DNA of 45,750 bases, taken from assembly GCA_017961235.1 (NCBI GenBank), contig JAGCXQ010000051.1, positions 1-45,750 on the forward strand. Reading direction: 5' to 3'. Positions 16,788 to 25,829 of the stretch are shown piece by piece. The notes below the pieces were generated by a model. It ran no database searches and was not told where the DNA came from. It worked only from the letters and a program-made list of their open reading frames with translations. Source of the DNA: Clostridiales bacterium (GTDB taxonomy: Bacteria > Bacillota > Clostridia > Saccharofermentanales > Saccharofermentanaceae). Numbering within the stretch: the stretch's first letter is position 1; every line of letters starts with the position of its first letter. The position numbers and the translations under genes were made by a program.

Positions 16788-17693
16788 TCATAGTGTCTGT
16801 GCTTTATGGGACCACCAGCCCTGACGGATGAGTTCCTGATACTTCGGACTTTCCATCAGGCGGTCAACAGCTTCCCCGCTTTCGAAGATCCCGAATACGG
16901 CGCTTCCCGATCCGCTCATCGCAGAGAAGATCGCACCTCCTTCTGAAAGGAGATCCAGTCCGTCCTGTATCTCGGGAACACTTTGGATCGCAGGTAATTG
17001 AAGATCATTCGTCCATGCACGGCATGCTCTGATGAGCCGCTCCTTCGGAGCCTCATCTCCCGAAAGATCATCTTTTAAGAGCTTCTTCTCTTCATCGGAG
17101 ATATTCTCTGCCCCCATCGCGTCAAACGCCTTGTAACAGGTGGGGGTGGAGACCCCTCTTTGGGGCTTCAGAAGAAGCATGGGCATTCCGGACAGATCCG
17201 GCATAGGCGTCAATATCTCGCCGACACCCTCGCAGAGCGCTGTTCCGCCGCAGAGAAAGAACGGCACATCCGCACCGATCGAAAGCGCAATATCCGCAAG
17301 TTCTTCTTTCGAAACTTTTCCCGGGAAAAGACTGTCCATCGCAAGAAGAACAGCGGCAGCGTCGGAGCTTCCTCCGCCCAGGCCCGCCTGCGACGGGATA
17401 TTTTTCTGAAGGCCGATGGAAACCGTGTACTTTTCCGGTCCGATCCTCTCCATGAACCGGACGGCAGCCGCCACCACAGTATTCTTCTTCGGATCGGAAG
17501 TAAGAAATCCGCAGTCAGAGAAGAAAGATACATCGGCAGCTTTCCCTTCCGCCGGCTCGACGGATACTTCGATCACGTCATAGAGCGACAGGGTCTGCAT
17601 GCAGCTGTAAAGAAGATGGTAACCATCCTCGCGCTTCCCGTCCATACGAAGGAACAGGTTCACCTTTGCAGGTGCTTTTACCGTAGTTTCCAT
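16788..17693 (-). CDS. ispE: 4-diphosphocytidyl-2-C-methyl-D-erythritol kinase
   Basis: 301 residues, GHMP-kinase fold. It phosphorylates CDP-methylerythritol in the non-mevalonate isoprenoid pathway. The N-terminal APAKVNLFL (7-15) carries the conserved lysine, and the ATP-binding loop PSQAGLGGGSSDAAA is at 100-114. The substrate segment SIGADVPFF and the late glycine-rich MSGSGSAVFG are present. AGAGAGG precedes the ATG. It lies downstream of veg, a common neighbour of ispE in Firmicutes. It converges on the XRE gene with only seven bases between stops and no clear terminator. Confidence 0.96.
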   Translation of the reverse strand: METTVKAPAKVNLFLRMDGKREDGYHLLYSCMQTLSLYDVIEVSVEPAEGKAADVSFFSDCGFLTSDPKKNTVVAAAVRFMERIGPEKYTVSIGLQKNIPSQAGLGGGSSDAAAVLLAMDSLFPGKVSKEELADIALSIGADVPFFLCGGTALCEGVGEILTPMPDLSGMPMLLLKPQRGVSTPTCYKAFDAMGAENISDEEKKLLKDDLSGDEAPKERLIRACRAWTNDLQLPAIQSVPEIQDGLDLLSEGGAIFSAMSGSGSAVFGIFESGEAVDRLMESPKYQELIRQGWWSHKAQTL

Positions 17694-17713
17694 AAAAACC
17701 TCTCTTTATACGG

Positions 17714-17764
17714 CAACAGCCGTCATGCGCGCACCAAATGTGTGGCTTGCATGAACGGCCGTTG
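17714..17764 (-). other. Long imperfect hairpin between veg and ispE
   Basis: CAAC-A-GCCGT-CATGC (17714-17728) pairs with GCATG-A-ACGGC-C-GTTG (17749-17764), about 14 bp with one mismatch and one bulge, enclosing a 20-base loop. There is no U-tract, so it is not a standard terminator. It sits directly before the ispE ribosome-binding site and could affect ispE translation or mRNA processing. Confidence 0.45.
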
Positions 17765-17788
17765 TGATCGTCTTAAGTATATGTGAGC

Positions 17789-18052
17789 TCAGCTCGCCTG
17801 TGTCTCGGCAATCGCTGCGATGCGGACAGACTTTGTCAGTACATCGATGTAGCTGTAAGAAACAGTCTCCTGAGCAGCATTTGTCGGTTTTCTGTCACAT
17901 CTTACTGTGAACATGTTCGGATAGCAATGATCCAGGATGCCCTCGTGAACGATGATCCTCTTTCTTCCACCGTTGGAAGTAAGGCGGACTGTACGTCCGA
18001 TATAAGACTCAAGATTCTTCTTGCAAGCTTCAACATCTGATTTAATGATCAC
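17789..18052 (-). CDS. veg: Veg family protein
   Basis: 87 residues, the usual Veg size. Conserved features include YIGRTVRLTSNGGRKR and the C-terminal SYSYIDVLTKSVRI. In B. subtilis Veg is a small, strongly expressed protein tied to biofilm gene regulation; its molecular action is not settled. The start is a GTG (complement of 18050-18052) with a GGGAGGG site seven bases ahead, under a perfect consensus promoter. It lies upstream of ispE as in other Firmicutes. Confidence 0.93.
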   Translation of the reverse strand: MIIKSDVEACKKNLESYIGRTVRLTSNGGRKRIIVHEGILDHCYPNMFTVRCDRKPTNAAQETVSYSYIDVLTKSVRIAAIAETQAS

Positions 18053-18102
18053 TGGTCTTCCCTCCCCGTCTGGTTATAAAAAAGAATACCTACTGTTACG
18101 AA

Positions 18103-18131
18103 ATTATAACAGGGTCAACAATACTTGTCAA
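18103..18131 (-). promoter_or_regulatory. Consensus promoter of veg
   Basis: Minus strand: TTGACA (18126-18131), 17-base spacer, TATAAT (18103-18108): a perfect match to the housekeeping-sigma consensus. The veg promoter of B. subtilis is likewise famously strong. One AAAAGCAC motif (18134-18141) abuts its upstream side. Confidence 0.92.
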
Positions 18132-18246
18132 TCAAAAGCACAACTTCTTGTGGTCATTTTGCACAAAAATACCGAATATAGTGTTTTTAGATTCTACACA
18201 GAAAACCATTATCTCGGGGTTTTTGTAATACTTCTGTTATTTAATG

Positions 18247-18275
18247 TTGGAATTAGATGGGGGAAAGCATATAAT
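18247..18275 (+). promoter_or_regulatory. Promoter of fhs
   Basis: TTGGAA (18247-18252), 17-base spacer, TATAAT (18270-18275), about 97 bases before the fhs ATG. The leader has a small CTGCAT/ATGCAG hairpin (about 18313-18336) without a U-tract. The rest of the 320-base gap between veg and fhs holds no gene. Confidence 0.6.
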
Positions 18276-18372
18276 GATATTCGTAAAAATTTGCGGGAAG
18301 ATGAAGATCCCGTCTGCATACCGGAAGAAGGATGCAGTTTAATGAATATTATAAAGAAATGAGGACCGACTT

Positions 18373-20043
18373 ATGCTTAGTGACATTGAGATCGCACGTA
18401 ATGCGAAGATGCTTCCGATCGAACAGATTGCCGAGAAACTGGGGATCTCCAGAGATGACCTCGAGTTCTATGGAAAATATAAGGCAAAACTGCCACTGCG
18501 TCTGCTTTCCGACAGGAAGGATAAGAAGGACGGCAAGCTCGTACTCGTCACAGCTATGAACCCGACACCGGCAGGTGAAGGAAAAACGACCGTCAGCATC
18601 GGTCTGGCACAGGCCCTCAACAAGCAGAATAAGAACGCGATGCTCGCTCTCCGTGAGCCTTCCTTAGGTCCGGTCTTCGGTATCAAGGGCGGCGCGGCCG
18701 GCGGCGGATATTCCCAGGTCGTTCCGATGGATGACATCAACCTGCACTTCACAGGCGACCTTCACGCCATCACTTCCGCTAACAACCTGCTGGCAGCCAT
18801 GATCGACAACCACCTCTATCAGGGAAATGAACTAAACCTCGATAAGGATAGGATCCTCTGGAAGCGCTGTCTCGACATGAATGATCGTGCCCTGAGAAGC
18901 CTGAACCTCGGTGTCGGCGGCGGCGTCAACGGTGTTCCGAGAAACGAAGTCTTCTCCATCACCGCTGCATCCGAGATCATGGCGATCCTCTGCCTTGCTT
19001 CCGATATGGAAGATCTTAAGAAGCGCCTCGCCAATATCGCGATCGCTTACGATATGGACGGCAACATCGTACGAGCTTCCGCCCTTAAGGCAGAAGGTGC
19101 GATGAGCGTTCTTCTCAAAGACGCGATCTGCCCGAACCTCGTACAGTCCCTCGAGCACACACCGGCACTCATCCACGGCGGTCCGTTCGCCAATATCGCA
19201 CACGGCTGCAACAGTATCATCGCAACGAAGATGGCCCTTAAACTTGCTGATATCGTCGTTACCGAAGCAGGCTTCGGTGCGGACCTCGGTGCCGAGAAGT
19301 TCCTGGACATCAAGTGCAGAACAGCAGGCATCTGGCCGAACGCCGTAGTTATCGTTGCTACCGTTCGTTCCCTGAAATACAATGCCGGCATTCCGAAGGA
19401 AGAGCTGAATAAGCCGAATGCCGAAGCTGTTGCCGCAGGTTTCCCGAACCTTGCCAAGCATATCGAAAACATCTTAAGCTACGGCATCCCGTGTGTCGTT
19501 GCCAGCAACCAGTTCCTCACCGATACCGAGGAAGAGCTCGAGACACTGCGCCGTCTCTGCGAAGAAAAAGGCGCGACATTCGCTCCTGCACAGATCTTTG
19601 CCAAGGGCGGAGAAGGCGGACAGGAACTCGCAGATGCTGTTCTTAAGGCAATCGAGACACCGTCAGACGGACCGCACTATATGTATGATCTGGATATGCC
19701 GGTCGAAAAGAAGATCGAAGCGATCGCCAAGAATATCTATGGCGCTGCAAATGTCGAGATCCTGCCGGAAGCGATGAAGAAGATCGAAGACTTCACCAAG
19801 GCAGGCTTCGGCAATACTCCTGTATGTATCGCCAAGACCCAGTATTCCCTGTCTGATAACCTCAAGGTTCTCGGCCGTCCGGAAGGCTTTACCCTTACCG
19901 TCCGTGATATCTGGCTGTCTGCCGGAGCCGGTTTCCTCGTTGCCCTGACAGGTGCGATCGTCACCATGCCGGGTCTTCCGAAGCATCCTGCTGCTATGGA
20001 TATCGATATCGATGCAAACGGTGTGATCGAAGGACTGTTCTGA
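18373..20043 (+). CDS. fhs: Formate-tetrahydrofolate ligase
   Basis: 556 residues, full length. It makes 10-formyl-THF from formate, THF and ATP, feeding purine synthesis and, in acetogens, the methyl branch of the Wood-Ljungdahl pathway. The ATP loop [15 protein letters not shown] is at about 62-76. [20 protein letters not shown] follows, typical of the family. No other Wood-Ljungdahl gene is in the window, so acetogenesis cannot be claimed. The next gene starts six bases after the stop. Confidence 0.97.
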   Translation: MLSDIEIARNAKMLPIEQIAEKLGISRDDLEFYGKYKAKLPLRLLSDRKDKKDGKLVLVTAMNPTPAGEGKTTVSIGLAQALNKQNKNAMLALREPSLGPVFGIKGGAAGGGYSQVVPMDDINLHFTGDLHAITSANNLLAAMIDNHLYQGNELNLDKDRILWKRCLDMNDRALRSLNLGVGGGVNGVPRNEVFSITAASEIMAILCLASDMEDLKKRLANIAIAYDMDGNIVRASALKAEGAMSVLLKDAICPNLVQSLEHTPALIHGGPFANIAHGCNSIIATKMALKLADIVVTEAGFGADLGAEKFLDIKCRTAGIWPNAVVIVATVRSLKYNAGIPKEELNKPNAEAVAAGFPNLAKHIENILSYGIPCVVASNQFLTDTEEELETLRRLCEEKGATFAPAQIFAKGGEGGQELADAVLKAIETPSDGPHYMYDLDMPVEKKIEAIAKNIYGAANVEILPEAMKKIEDFTKAGFGNTPVCIAKTQYSLSDNLKVLGRPEGFTLTVRDIWLSAGAGFLVALTGAIVTMPGLPKHPAAMDIDIDANGVIEGLF

Positions 20044-20049
20044 TACTTT

Positions 20050-21351
20050 ATGAAGAATCCGAAAAGCAATTACATCGGAGAAGCGCGGCGGATCAAGAGA
20101 AACCGCATGTTCATCCGCATCATTGTGAGTGTTGCCGTGGTCCTCATCGTGAGCTTCGCCATCTTCTTTATGTACATCCTTTCTCTGAAAAAGGATATTG
20201 ATGACGAGTTCCCGAGCAGCGGTTCCGAGGAAGTGACCGAGAACAACTCTACCGAGAGTATCGTTCCGTCGTCTTCGGATACATCTGTGCCCGAAGATAC
20301 CACGGCTACGACGCCTCCCGCTACAGAGACCACACCGGAATCCACACCTGCTTCGACGGAAGATACCGGGGATACCACTTCGTCTGAAGAAGGCTCCACG
20401 GAGACGGGCGACCCGTCGGATCCCTCGGATACGGACGCTACGACGACCACGGTCAATCTCCTTCCGGATGACTGGGGTGACAGATCACCAGTGCTTTTCC
20501 CGCAGAAATATCCTCTGCAGACAGTGACACACTCCGAGCGCGACCAGGCCTATTCCGCGCTGAAGCACGAGGTCAAGAAATATATCGAAGAGAATAAAGG
20601 CACAAGGATCGGTTTCTACTATATTAACCTTCAGACAAATGAAGCCTTCGGATATAACGAGTCACAGCCGTTCGTCGTGGGTTCTTCGATCTATCTGCCG
20701 CTGGTGATGATGATATATGACGATGCCTGTGCAGGAAACCATTCGATGGATATCGCCGTACCATTCAGCAAATCCAGCATTCCGGAAAAAGTTGATACGA
20801 AGATGGGCGAGGTTCCGGAAGGAAAACAGTACTTCCTGTGGCAGCTGGCCTACCTGGCATTAAGCGATGGAGACAGCGCAGCGATGACGATGCTGATGAA
20901 CTCTCTGAACAACCAGGATTCTCTGATGAAGCGTCTTTCCCAGCTGTCCACGGGCGTCGATTACTCTGAAGTGCATAACTACTATGACTACAAGGGTAAG
21001 CAGCAATACGGTGATCACCGTTCCTCCCCGTATGACCTGGCAAACTTCGCCAAGATGCTCTACTGGAAGTATATGTCCTATCCGGCCGAATACCAGAATC
21101 TGATCGATGCACTGGGAAATGCGGACAGGATGAGCGGGGTCGGACGGCAGATACCGTCGGATGCTGTCGTTCTGCACCGTCACGGCAGCAACAAGGATTT
21201 CCACTGTGAATCGGATGTCGCTATTATTCTCGGGCCGGAACCGGTCGTGGTATGTGTGACCGTAGAGGCGGAAAAACCTGAAACTATGCAGGAGATCCAG
21301 GCGGCTCTCGGAGCTTTGGTGTATAATTTCATCAGCCTCTGTCACGCGTGA
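20050..21351 (+). CDS. Membrane-anchored beta-lactamase-like protein with degenerate active site
   Basis: 433 residues: a short basic cytoplasmic head, one transmembrane helix (about 22-45), a Ser/Thr/Pro/Glu-rich linker (about 53-135), then an extracellular domain (about 160-430) resembling class A beta-lactamases. The expected SxxK motif reads SSIY (212-215, in GSSIYLPLVM), so the catalytic lysine is replaced by tyrosine. The SDN-like motif reads SDGD (272-275), and KTG reads RHG (377-379). A working beta-lactamase is therefore unlikely. It may bind peptidoglycan or act as a decoy or scaffold. It starts six bases after fhs and is probably co-transcribed. The fold assignment comes from motif order only. 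Confidence 0.7.
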   Translation: MKNPKSNYIGEARRIKRNRMFIRIIVSVAVVLIVSFAIFFMYILSLKKDIDDEFPSSGSEEVTENNSTESIVPSSSDTSVPEDTTATTPPATETTPESTPASTEDTGDTTSSEEGSTETGDPSDPSDTDATTTTVNLLPDDWGDRSPVLFPQKYPLQTVTHSERDQAYSALKHEVKKYIEENKGTRIGFYYINLQTNEAFGYNESQPFVVGSSIYLPLVMMIYDDACAGNHSMDIAVPFSKSSIPEKVDTKMGEVPEGKQYFLWQLAYLALSDGDSAAMTMLMNSLNNQDSLMKRLSQLSTGVDYSEVHNYYDYKGKQQYGDHRSSPYDLANFAKMLYWKYMSYPAEYQNLIDALGNADRMSGVGRQIPSDAVVLHRHGSNKDFHCESDVAIILGPEPVVVCVTVEAEKPETMQEIQAALGALVYNFISLCHA

Positions 21352-21362
21352 GTTTTTTATGT

Positions 21363-21368
21363 TATAAT
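21363..21368 (+). promoter_or_regulatory. -10 element before the SRP RNA
   Basis: A perfect TATAAT lies 12 bases before the first pairing bases of the SRP RNA. No good -35 is seen at 16-18 bases upstream (the region reads CTGTCAC), so the promoter call rests on the -10 and the position. Confidence 0.5.
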
Positions 21369-21380
21369 TTCTTCGTATTT

Positions 21381-21524
21381 TCGTCCCGGGTGGTCTACAG
21401 TTGGCGGTGGGTCTTGTGCGATGCGAGCCTGTGAACCCTGTCAGGTCCGGAAGGAAGCAGCAGTAAGCGGTCACTTGCATGTGCCGCAAGGGTGCTTGCC
21501 CCGACTGTAGTCCAGCCGGGACGA
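21381..21524 (+). ncRNA. ffs: Signal recognition particle RNA (small bacterial type)
   Basis: The apical domain signature is unmistakable: TGTGAACCCTGTCAGGTC followed by CGGAAGGAAGCAGCAGTAAG, i.e. the GGAA tetraloop and the asymmetric AGCAG loop that bind Ffh. The ends pair: TCGTCCCGG (21381-21389) with CCGGGACGA (21516-21524), and CTACAGT with ACTGTAG inside. It is about 144 nt, longer than E. coli 4.5S (114) but without the Alu domain of B. subtilis scRNA. TTTTTT follows at 21525-21530 and, with the terminal stem, can act as terminator. It lies just upstream of dnaX, a common order in Firmicutes. Confidence 0.95.
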
Positions 21525-21561
21525 TTTTTTATTCAACCATCCCGCAAGAAGGAGGAGTCCC

Positions 21562-23895
21562 ATGGAACACGTTGCACTGTACAGACTCTACCGGCCGATG
21601 AACTTCGACGATATCGTCGAACAGGAACATGCGGTGGCGGCGCTCCGCCAGTCCGTTATCCTGGGAAAGATCGGTCATGCCTATCTCTTCTGCGGAACAA
21701 GAGGAACCGGTAAGACATCGATCGCCAAGGTCTTCTCCCGTGCGATCAACTGCCAGCATCCTGTCAACGGCAATCCCTGTAACGAATGTGAGATCTGCAA
21801 AGGCGTCATCGACGGCTCTCTTCTCGACGTTATCGAGATGGACGCCGCCAGTAACAACAGTGTAGATAATATCCGCCGGATATGTGACGAAGTCATGTTC
21901 ATGCCGGCAAAAGCAAAATATAAAGTGTATATCATCGACGAGGTGCACATGCTCTCGACCGGTGCCTTTAATGCACTTCTTAAGACGCTGGAGGAACCGC
22001 CGGCCCATGCCGTCTTCCTTCTGGCGACCACCGAGCCGCACCGCATCCCGGCCACGATCCTCTCCCGCTGCCAGCGCTACGACTTCCGCCGCATCAGTAA
22101 CGAGAGTATCGTGAAGCGTCTTTCCTTTATCGCAGCGAAGCAGAATATCTCGATCGAGCCGGACGCGCTGTCCGCCATTGCTACGATCGGTGACGGCGCA
22201 CTTCGTGATTCCGTATCGCTTCTGGATCAGGTCAGCACGACCTCCGGAGCGACCACGATCACCCGCGACGATATCCTCCGGATCACCGGTATCGTCGATG
22301 AGGCTTTCCTTCACAAATTTGCCACGGCACTTCTGGAAGGCCGTGCCGCGGATCTTCTCCCGCTCTGCCGGGAACTGGCTATGGACGGCCGCGACCTGAT
22401 CCGCTTTACTCTCGATCTGGCCCAGTATTTCAGAAATCTTCTGGTGACCCGGATCTCTCCGAATCCGCAGACGCTCATCGAGTCCACGTCTTCCGCCATT
22501 GCCGCTATGAAAGCACTTGCTTCCCGTACGGATTCGACCACGCTTCTGTTCTTTATCTCCCGTCTTTCAGATCTGACCAATGAACTGAAGTGGTCTCCGT
22601 CACCGAGAACATCCTTTGAGATCATGATGCTCCGTCTGGCCGCACGCGGAAACAAGATCGCACCACCGGTCGTCCCGCCGCTGAAGACTGCTGAAGAAGC
22701 GCCTTCTTCGGCAGCACCTGCTCCATCTCCGGCACCGGCTCCGGCTGCACCAGCAGCTGCTCCGGAAGCACCGAAAGCGGAGGCTCCTGCGCCGAAGACA
22801 GAAGAAATGCCAGCGGCTCCGACCGAAGATACAGAAGCGCCGAAAGCAGAACCCGTTTCCGAACCGGAACCGGAGAAATCTGCAGCTGAAGTGATTTCCG
22901 AAGGAGTGAAGATCGGTCTTCCCTCCTCCATCAAAGAGAATAGTAAAGATAATGAAAAGGAGGAAGTGCTTTTCCCGTCGAGTGCTAACATGCCCGAGGA
23001 AGATGCACCGATTCCGGCAATTGCGAAGATGCCTTCTAAAGAGGCTCCGATCCCGGCGATCGCGAAGATGCCGGAAGCAAAGTCCGAGCCCGAAAAGAAA
23101 CCGGAAGTACCTGTTTCTTCTGCACCCGCAGGGATGGCACCGCCGCCGGTACTCGATGACCTGAGCGCACCGCCGCCGGCACCGGATATGGACTTTATGG
23201 CAGTTGAGCCGCCGGACATCCCGATGCCTTCGGATGACGATGTTCCCGTGGAGATCCCGCAGGAAGATCCTGTTCCGGATGCACGCGAGCTGGCAAGTAC
23301 TCAGCCGACTTCTCCGAATCTTCACAAGGCATTCTCCTCTGAGCATGTCAGTGAAGGACACACCACCAATCTTGCCCAGGCGGCAAGAAAACCGGATGTG
23401 CGTGTTCCGGAGATCCCGAATAATATCGTAGTCCCGGTGGGAGAGGATTCCCCTGCGCCAAAGGCATCGCGCGCGCCTGTCTCCAACCTTCAGAAAGTGA
23501 TCCATAATAACGGCGGCGATGCTTTTGCCTCGGCAAGAACAGAGTTCCTGGACTATCTGAAGAAAGACTATACCTTCGAATATATGTATATGTGTGACTG
23601 TAAGCTCACCTGGGAAGATCAGACCGTATGGTGCATCATGCCGGATAGTTTCGCGCAGAGTATCGAAGATATCCGCGGAAATCCGATCATCATGACACAT
23701 CTTCTCTCGATCTGCCAGAAGCATGAGCCGTCGCTCATTCATGTAAAGGTCACGACACAGCAGGATTACGACAAAAACGGCACCTCATCCTCAGATAGCG
23801 GAAGCGGTACTTCCGGTCAGCCGGACTGGGTCAAGGCAGTGGAAAAAGTCAGTGAAGAAAACGGAATCCCGTTGACACATGTGAAAGATATGTAG
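21562..23895 (+). CDS. dnaX: DNA polymerase III subunit gamma/tau
   Basis: 777 residues. The AAA+ clamp-loader ATPase is at about 1-370, with Walker A GTRGTGKTS (45-53), the zinc cysteines C64, C73, C76 and C79, Walker B YIIDEVH (123-129) and the arginine finger region SRCQRYDFRR. A long Ala/Pro/Glu linker (about 375-640) follows, with an imperfect repeat of APIPAIAKMP (about 487-510), then a folded C-terminal domain (about 655-777), presumably the tau part that binds polymerase. AAGGAGGAG lies before the ATG. No convincing frameshift site for a separate gamma product is seen. First gene of dnaX-ybaB-recR. Confidence 0.96.
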   Translation: MEHVALYRLYRPMNFDDIVEQEHAVAALRQSVILGKIGHAYLFCGTRGTGKTSIAKVFSRAINCQHPVNGNPCNECEICKGVIDGSLLDVIEMDAASNNSVDNIRRICDEVMFMPAKAKYKVYIIDEVHMLSTGAFNALLKTLEEPPAHAVFLLATTEPHRIPATILSRCQRYDFRRISNESIVKRLSFIAAKQNISIEPDALSAIATIGDGALRDSVSLLDQVSTTSGATTITRDDILRITGIVDEAFLHKFATALLEGRAADLLPLCRELAMDGRDLIRFTLDLAQYFRNLLVTRISPNPQTLIESTSSAIAAMKALASRTDSTTLLFFISRLSDLTNELKWSPSPRTSFEIMMLRLAARGNKIAPPVVPPLKTAEEAPSSAAPAPSPAPAPAAPAAAPEAPKAEAPAPKTEEMPAAPTEDTEAPKAEPVSEPEPEKSAAEVISEGVKIGLPSSIKENSKDNEKEEVLFPSSANMPEEDAPIPAIAKMPSKEAPIPAIAKMPEAKSEPEKKPEVPVSSAPAGMAPPPVLDDLSAPPPAPDMDFMAVEPPDIPMPSDDDVPVEIPQEDPVPDARELASTQPTSPNLHKAFSSEHVSEGHTTNLAQAARKPDVRVPEIPNNIVVPVGEDSPAPKASRAPVSNLQKVIHNNGGDAFASARTEFLDYLKKDYTFEYMYMCDCKLTWEDQTVWCIMPDSFAQSIEDIRGNPIIMTHLLSICQKHEPSLIHVKVTTQQDYDKNGTSSSDSGSGTSGQPDWVKAVEKVSEENGIPLTHVKDM

Positions 23896-23943
23896 TTTCA
23901 TGTCATTAGACAAATAAGAAGATTTATTTAGGAGGACATAAAA

Positions 23944-24285
23944 ATGGCAAAAGGTTTTCGTGGTGGATTCGGCGGCATGGGCGGCAATATGGGCGCCATC
24001 ATGCAGCAGGCACAGAAGATGCAGCGTGACATCGAAGTGGCAAAGGCCGAGATCGATGCAATGGAAGTAGATGCAACAGCAGGTGGCGGAGTCGTAAAGA
24101 TCGTGATCTCCGGAACCCATGAGATCAAGTCTCTCGAGATCGATCCTTCCGCAGTAGATCCGGAAGATGTCGAGATGCTTCAGGACATGATCATCGCAGC
24201 ATATAACGAGGCAGCAAGAAAGCTCGCCGAGATCTCTGCCGAGAAGATGTCAAAGGCAACAGGCGGAGCGAAGCTTCCGTTCTGA
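23944..24285 (+). CDS. ybaB: YbaB/EbfC nucleoid-associated protein
   Basis: 113 residues. A Gly/Met-rich head (GGFGGMGGNMGAIMQQAQKM) leads into the conserved IEVDATAGGG-like region (here MEVDATAGGGVVKIVISG) and LEIDPSAVDPEDVEMLQD. The protein forms DNA-binding dimers in the nucleoid. The gene sits between dnaX and recR, its usual location, with a strong GGAGG seven to nine bases before the ATG. Confidence 0.96.
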   Translation: MAKGFRGGFGGMGGNMGAIMQQAQKMQRDIEVAKAEIDAMEVDATAGGGVVKIVISGTHEIKSLEIDPSAVDPEDVEMLQDMIIAAYNEAARKLAEISAEKMSKATGGAKLPF

Positions 24286-24307
24286 TCATTGAAAGAAGGA
24301 TCGTACT

Positions 24308-24910
24308 ATGGCCAGGTTTTCACCGAGCGTTGCCAAACTGATCTCTGAACTCGGGAAGCTCCCGGGCGTCGGGCCGAAGTCTGCCCAGCGTCTGGCTTTC
24401 CACATTCTTGCGATGCCGCAGGAAGAGGTAAAATCCCTCTCAGAGGCGCTGATGGAAGCCAAGACGACGACCCGGCTCTGCTCGGTCTGCCAGAACTTTA
24501 CAGATTCGGATCCCTGTCCGATCTGCTCCGACCCGAAGCGTGACAAAAGCACGATCTGCGTGGTCGAGAATCCGAGAGATGTCTCCACGATGGAGCGTAT
24601 GCGCGATTATAACGGCCTGTATCATGTGCTGCACGGCGTATATTCCCCTCTGAACAATGTGGGACTGGATGAGATCAAGATCAGGGAACTGATCGAGCGT
24701 CTGCGGGAAAATCCCGAGACGAAGGAAGTGATCCTCGCGACGAACCAGACCGCAGAGGGCGAGGCGACGGCTATGTATCTCGGCCGCCTCATCAAGCCAT
24801 CCGGTATCAAGGTCACCCGTATCGCATCTGGTCTTCCGATGGGATCTGATCTGGAATATGCAGACGACGTCACACTCTCCAAAGCGATGCAGGCACGGCG
24901 CGAGTTCTGA
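24308..24910 (+). CDS. recR: Recombination protein RecR
   Basis: 200 residues, full length. An N-terminal helix-hairpin-helix ([20 protein letters not shown], 15-34), the zinc finger C58-C61-C70-C73, and a Toprim domain (about 85-175, with VVENPRDV and [11 protein letters not shown]). RecR works with RecO and RecF to load RecA at gaps. It ends the dnaX-ybaB-recR unit and is followed by a terminator. Confidence 0.97.
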   Translation: MARFSPSVAKLISELGKLPGVGPKSAQRLAFHILAMPQEEVKSLSEALMEAKTTTRLCSVCQNFTDSDPCPICSDPKRDKSTICVVENPRDVSTMERMRDYNGLYHVLHGVYSPLNNVGLDEIKIRELIERLRENPETKEVILATNQTAEGEATAMYLGRLIKPSGIKVTRIASGLPMGSDLEYADDVTLSKAMQARREF

Positions 24911-24934
24911 TCCGCGGAAAATAAACCAGTTAAT

Positions 24935-24969
24935 AAAGGGGTTCACTTCAAATGAAGGAACCCCTTTTT
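24935..24969 (+). terminator. Intrinsic terminator after recR
   Basis: AAGGGGTTC (24936-24944) pairs with GAACCCCTT (24958-24966), and the loop contains a second short CTTCA/TGAAG pairing; a T run to 24969 follows. It could work in both directions because A-rich sequence lies upstream. Confidence 0.9.
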
Positions 24970-25075
24970 CATCGGAAGAAATAAAACCGAAAGCCGTCAG
25001 CCACACTCGATGAATTCGACCATGCCGGTCACGGGATCGACGATCACGGCCGAGGTATAAGCATGGCGGAAATAC

Positions 25076-25107
25076 AAAAAAGGGCGCCTCATTTTCCTGA
25101 GGCACCC
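25076..25107 (-). terminator. Intrinsic terminator after divIC
   Basis: On the minus strand GGGTGCCTCA (25098-25107) pairs with TGAGGCGCCC (25082-25091), with one non-canonical A-C opposition; six T (25076-25081) follow. It ends the divIC unit and faces the recR terminator. The about 105 bases between the two terminators hold no supported gene. Confidence 0.9.
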
Positions 25108-25155
25108 CCTGCTTATTCTTTATTATTCCAGAAACTGAAGACCCGGCCGGACCGC

Positions 25156-25449
25156 TTATTCTTCCTCCGTTACGAATACCGTCTCGCCCGGCATGACCAT
25201 TCCCAGAGATTCTCTGGCGATCTCTTCCACATAGTCGTCTGAACCGGCTTTACGGGAGCGCTCCATGGCATCAGCATACTCCGCACTGGCCTGCGCCGCT
25301 GCGATATCGAGGTCTCTGGATCTCTTTTCCACACGGGAACGCATCTCACGTTCTTTATTCAGGCGCACCAGAACCATCGCGAATACGATCACGAAGAACA
25401 CAAATACGATGACTTTCCATACCGGAGATTTTTTCTGTCTGTGTTTCAT
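25156..25449 (-). CDS. divIC: Septum formation initiator (DivIC/FtsB-like)
   Basis: 97 residues: basic N-terminus, one transmembrane helix (about 11-29), a coiled-coil stretch (about 30-70), then DDYVEEIARESLGMVMPGETV, the C-terminal signature of DivIC. DivIC forms a complex with FtsL and DivIB at the division septum. The gene lies about 100 bases downstream of the S4 protein gene, matching the yabO-divIC neighbourhood of Bacillus, although yabP and yabQ are not between them. Confidence 0.88.
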   Translation of the reverse strand: MKHRQKKSPVWKVIVFVFFVIVFAMVLVRLNKEREMRSRVEKRSRDLDIAAAQASAEYADAMERSRKAGSDDYVEEIARESLGMVMPGETVFVTEEE

Positions 25450-25548
25450 AGTACCCTTTCTGTAAGATGCGATAAATTCATACCATATTTATCTCACAAA
25501 AAAGCACTCTTGTACCGTTACCGGCTCCATTTGTAACGGAATTGTAAG

Positions 25549-25806
25549 TTACTCCACTTCCGTTCCTTCGAGAAGTTCGTACATCTCGGCGGCTTCTTCC
25601 TTTCGGACGGTCTCCTTGATCGCAAGAACGCGAAATCTTGTCTCTCCGTTACCGAAACGGATCGTCACGATATCGCCCGTCTTCACTTCCGCTCCCGGCT
25701 TTACGACCTTATCGTTTATCAGGACACGGCCGGCCGAGCAGACCTCATTGGCAACAGTCCTTCTTTTCACCACACGGGAAACCTTAAGATATTTATCGAT
25801 GCGCAT
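25549..25806 (-). CDS. rqcP: S4-domain RNA-binding protein (RqcP/YabO-like)
   Basis: 85 residues, almost entirely one S4 domain: MRIDKYLKVSRVVKRRTVAN, then GRVLINDKVVKPGAEVKTGD. YabO/RqcP of B. subtilis works with RqcH in ribosome quality control, adding alanine tails to stalled chains. The Hsp15 group has the same fold; the divIC neighbour favours RqcP. The ATG has an AAGGAGAAA site upstream. Confidence 0.85.
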   Translation of the reverse strand: MRIDKYLKVSRVVKRRTVANEVCSAGRVLINDKVVKPGAEVKTGDIVTIRFGNGETRFRVLAIKETVRKEEAAEMYELLEGTEVE

Positions 25807-25829
25807 GTATTTCTCCTTGTCAAAAGCAC

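Noticed and set aside
16788..16800. Terminator between the convergent XRE gene and ispE
   Set aside because: Only seven bases separate the stop codons and no stem with a T-run was found.
22950..22975. Possible programmed frameshift in dnaX at an A-run before AGGAGG
   Set aside because: No proper slippery heptamer in the correct phase and no early stop in the shifted frame that would give a gamma-like product of usual length.
24990..25092. Short minus-strand frame (about 31 codons) between the recR and divIC terminators
   Set aside because: Its ATG lies inside the divIC terminator stem and there is no ribosome-binding site; it may be a gene remnant but cannot be supported.
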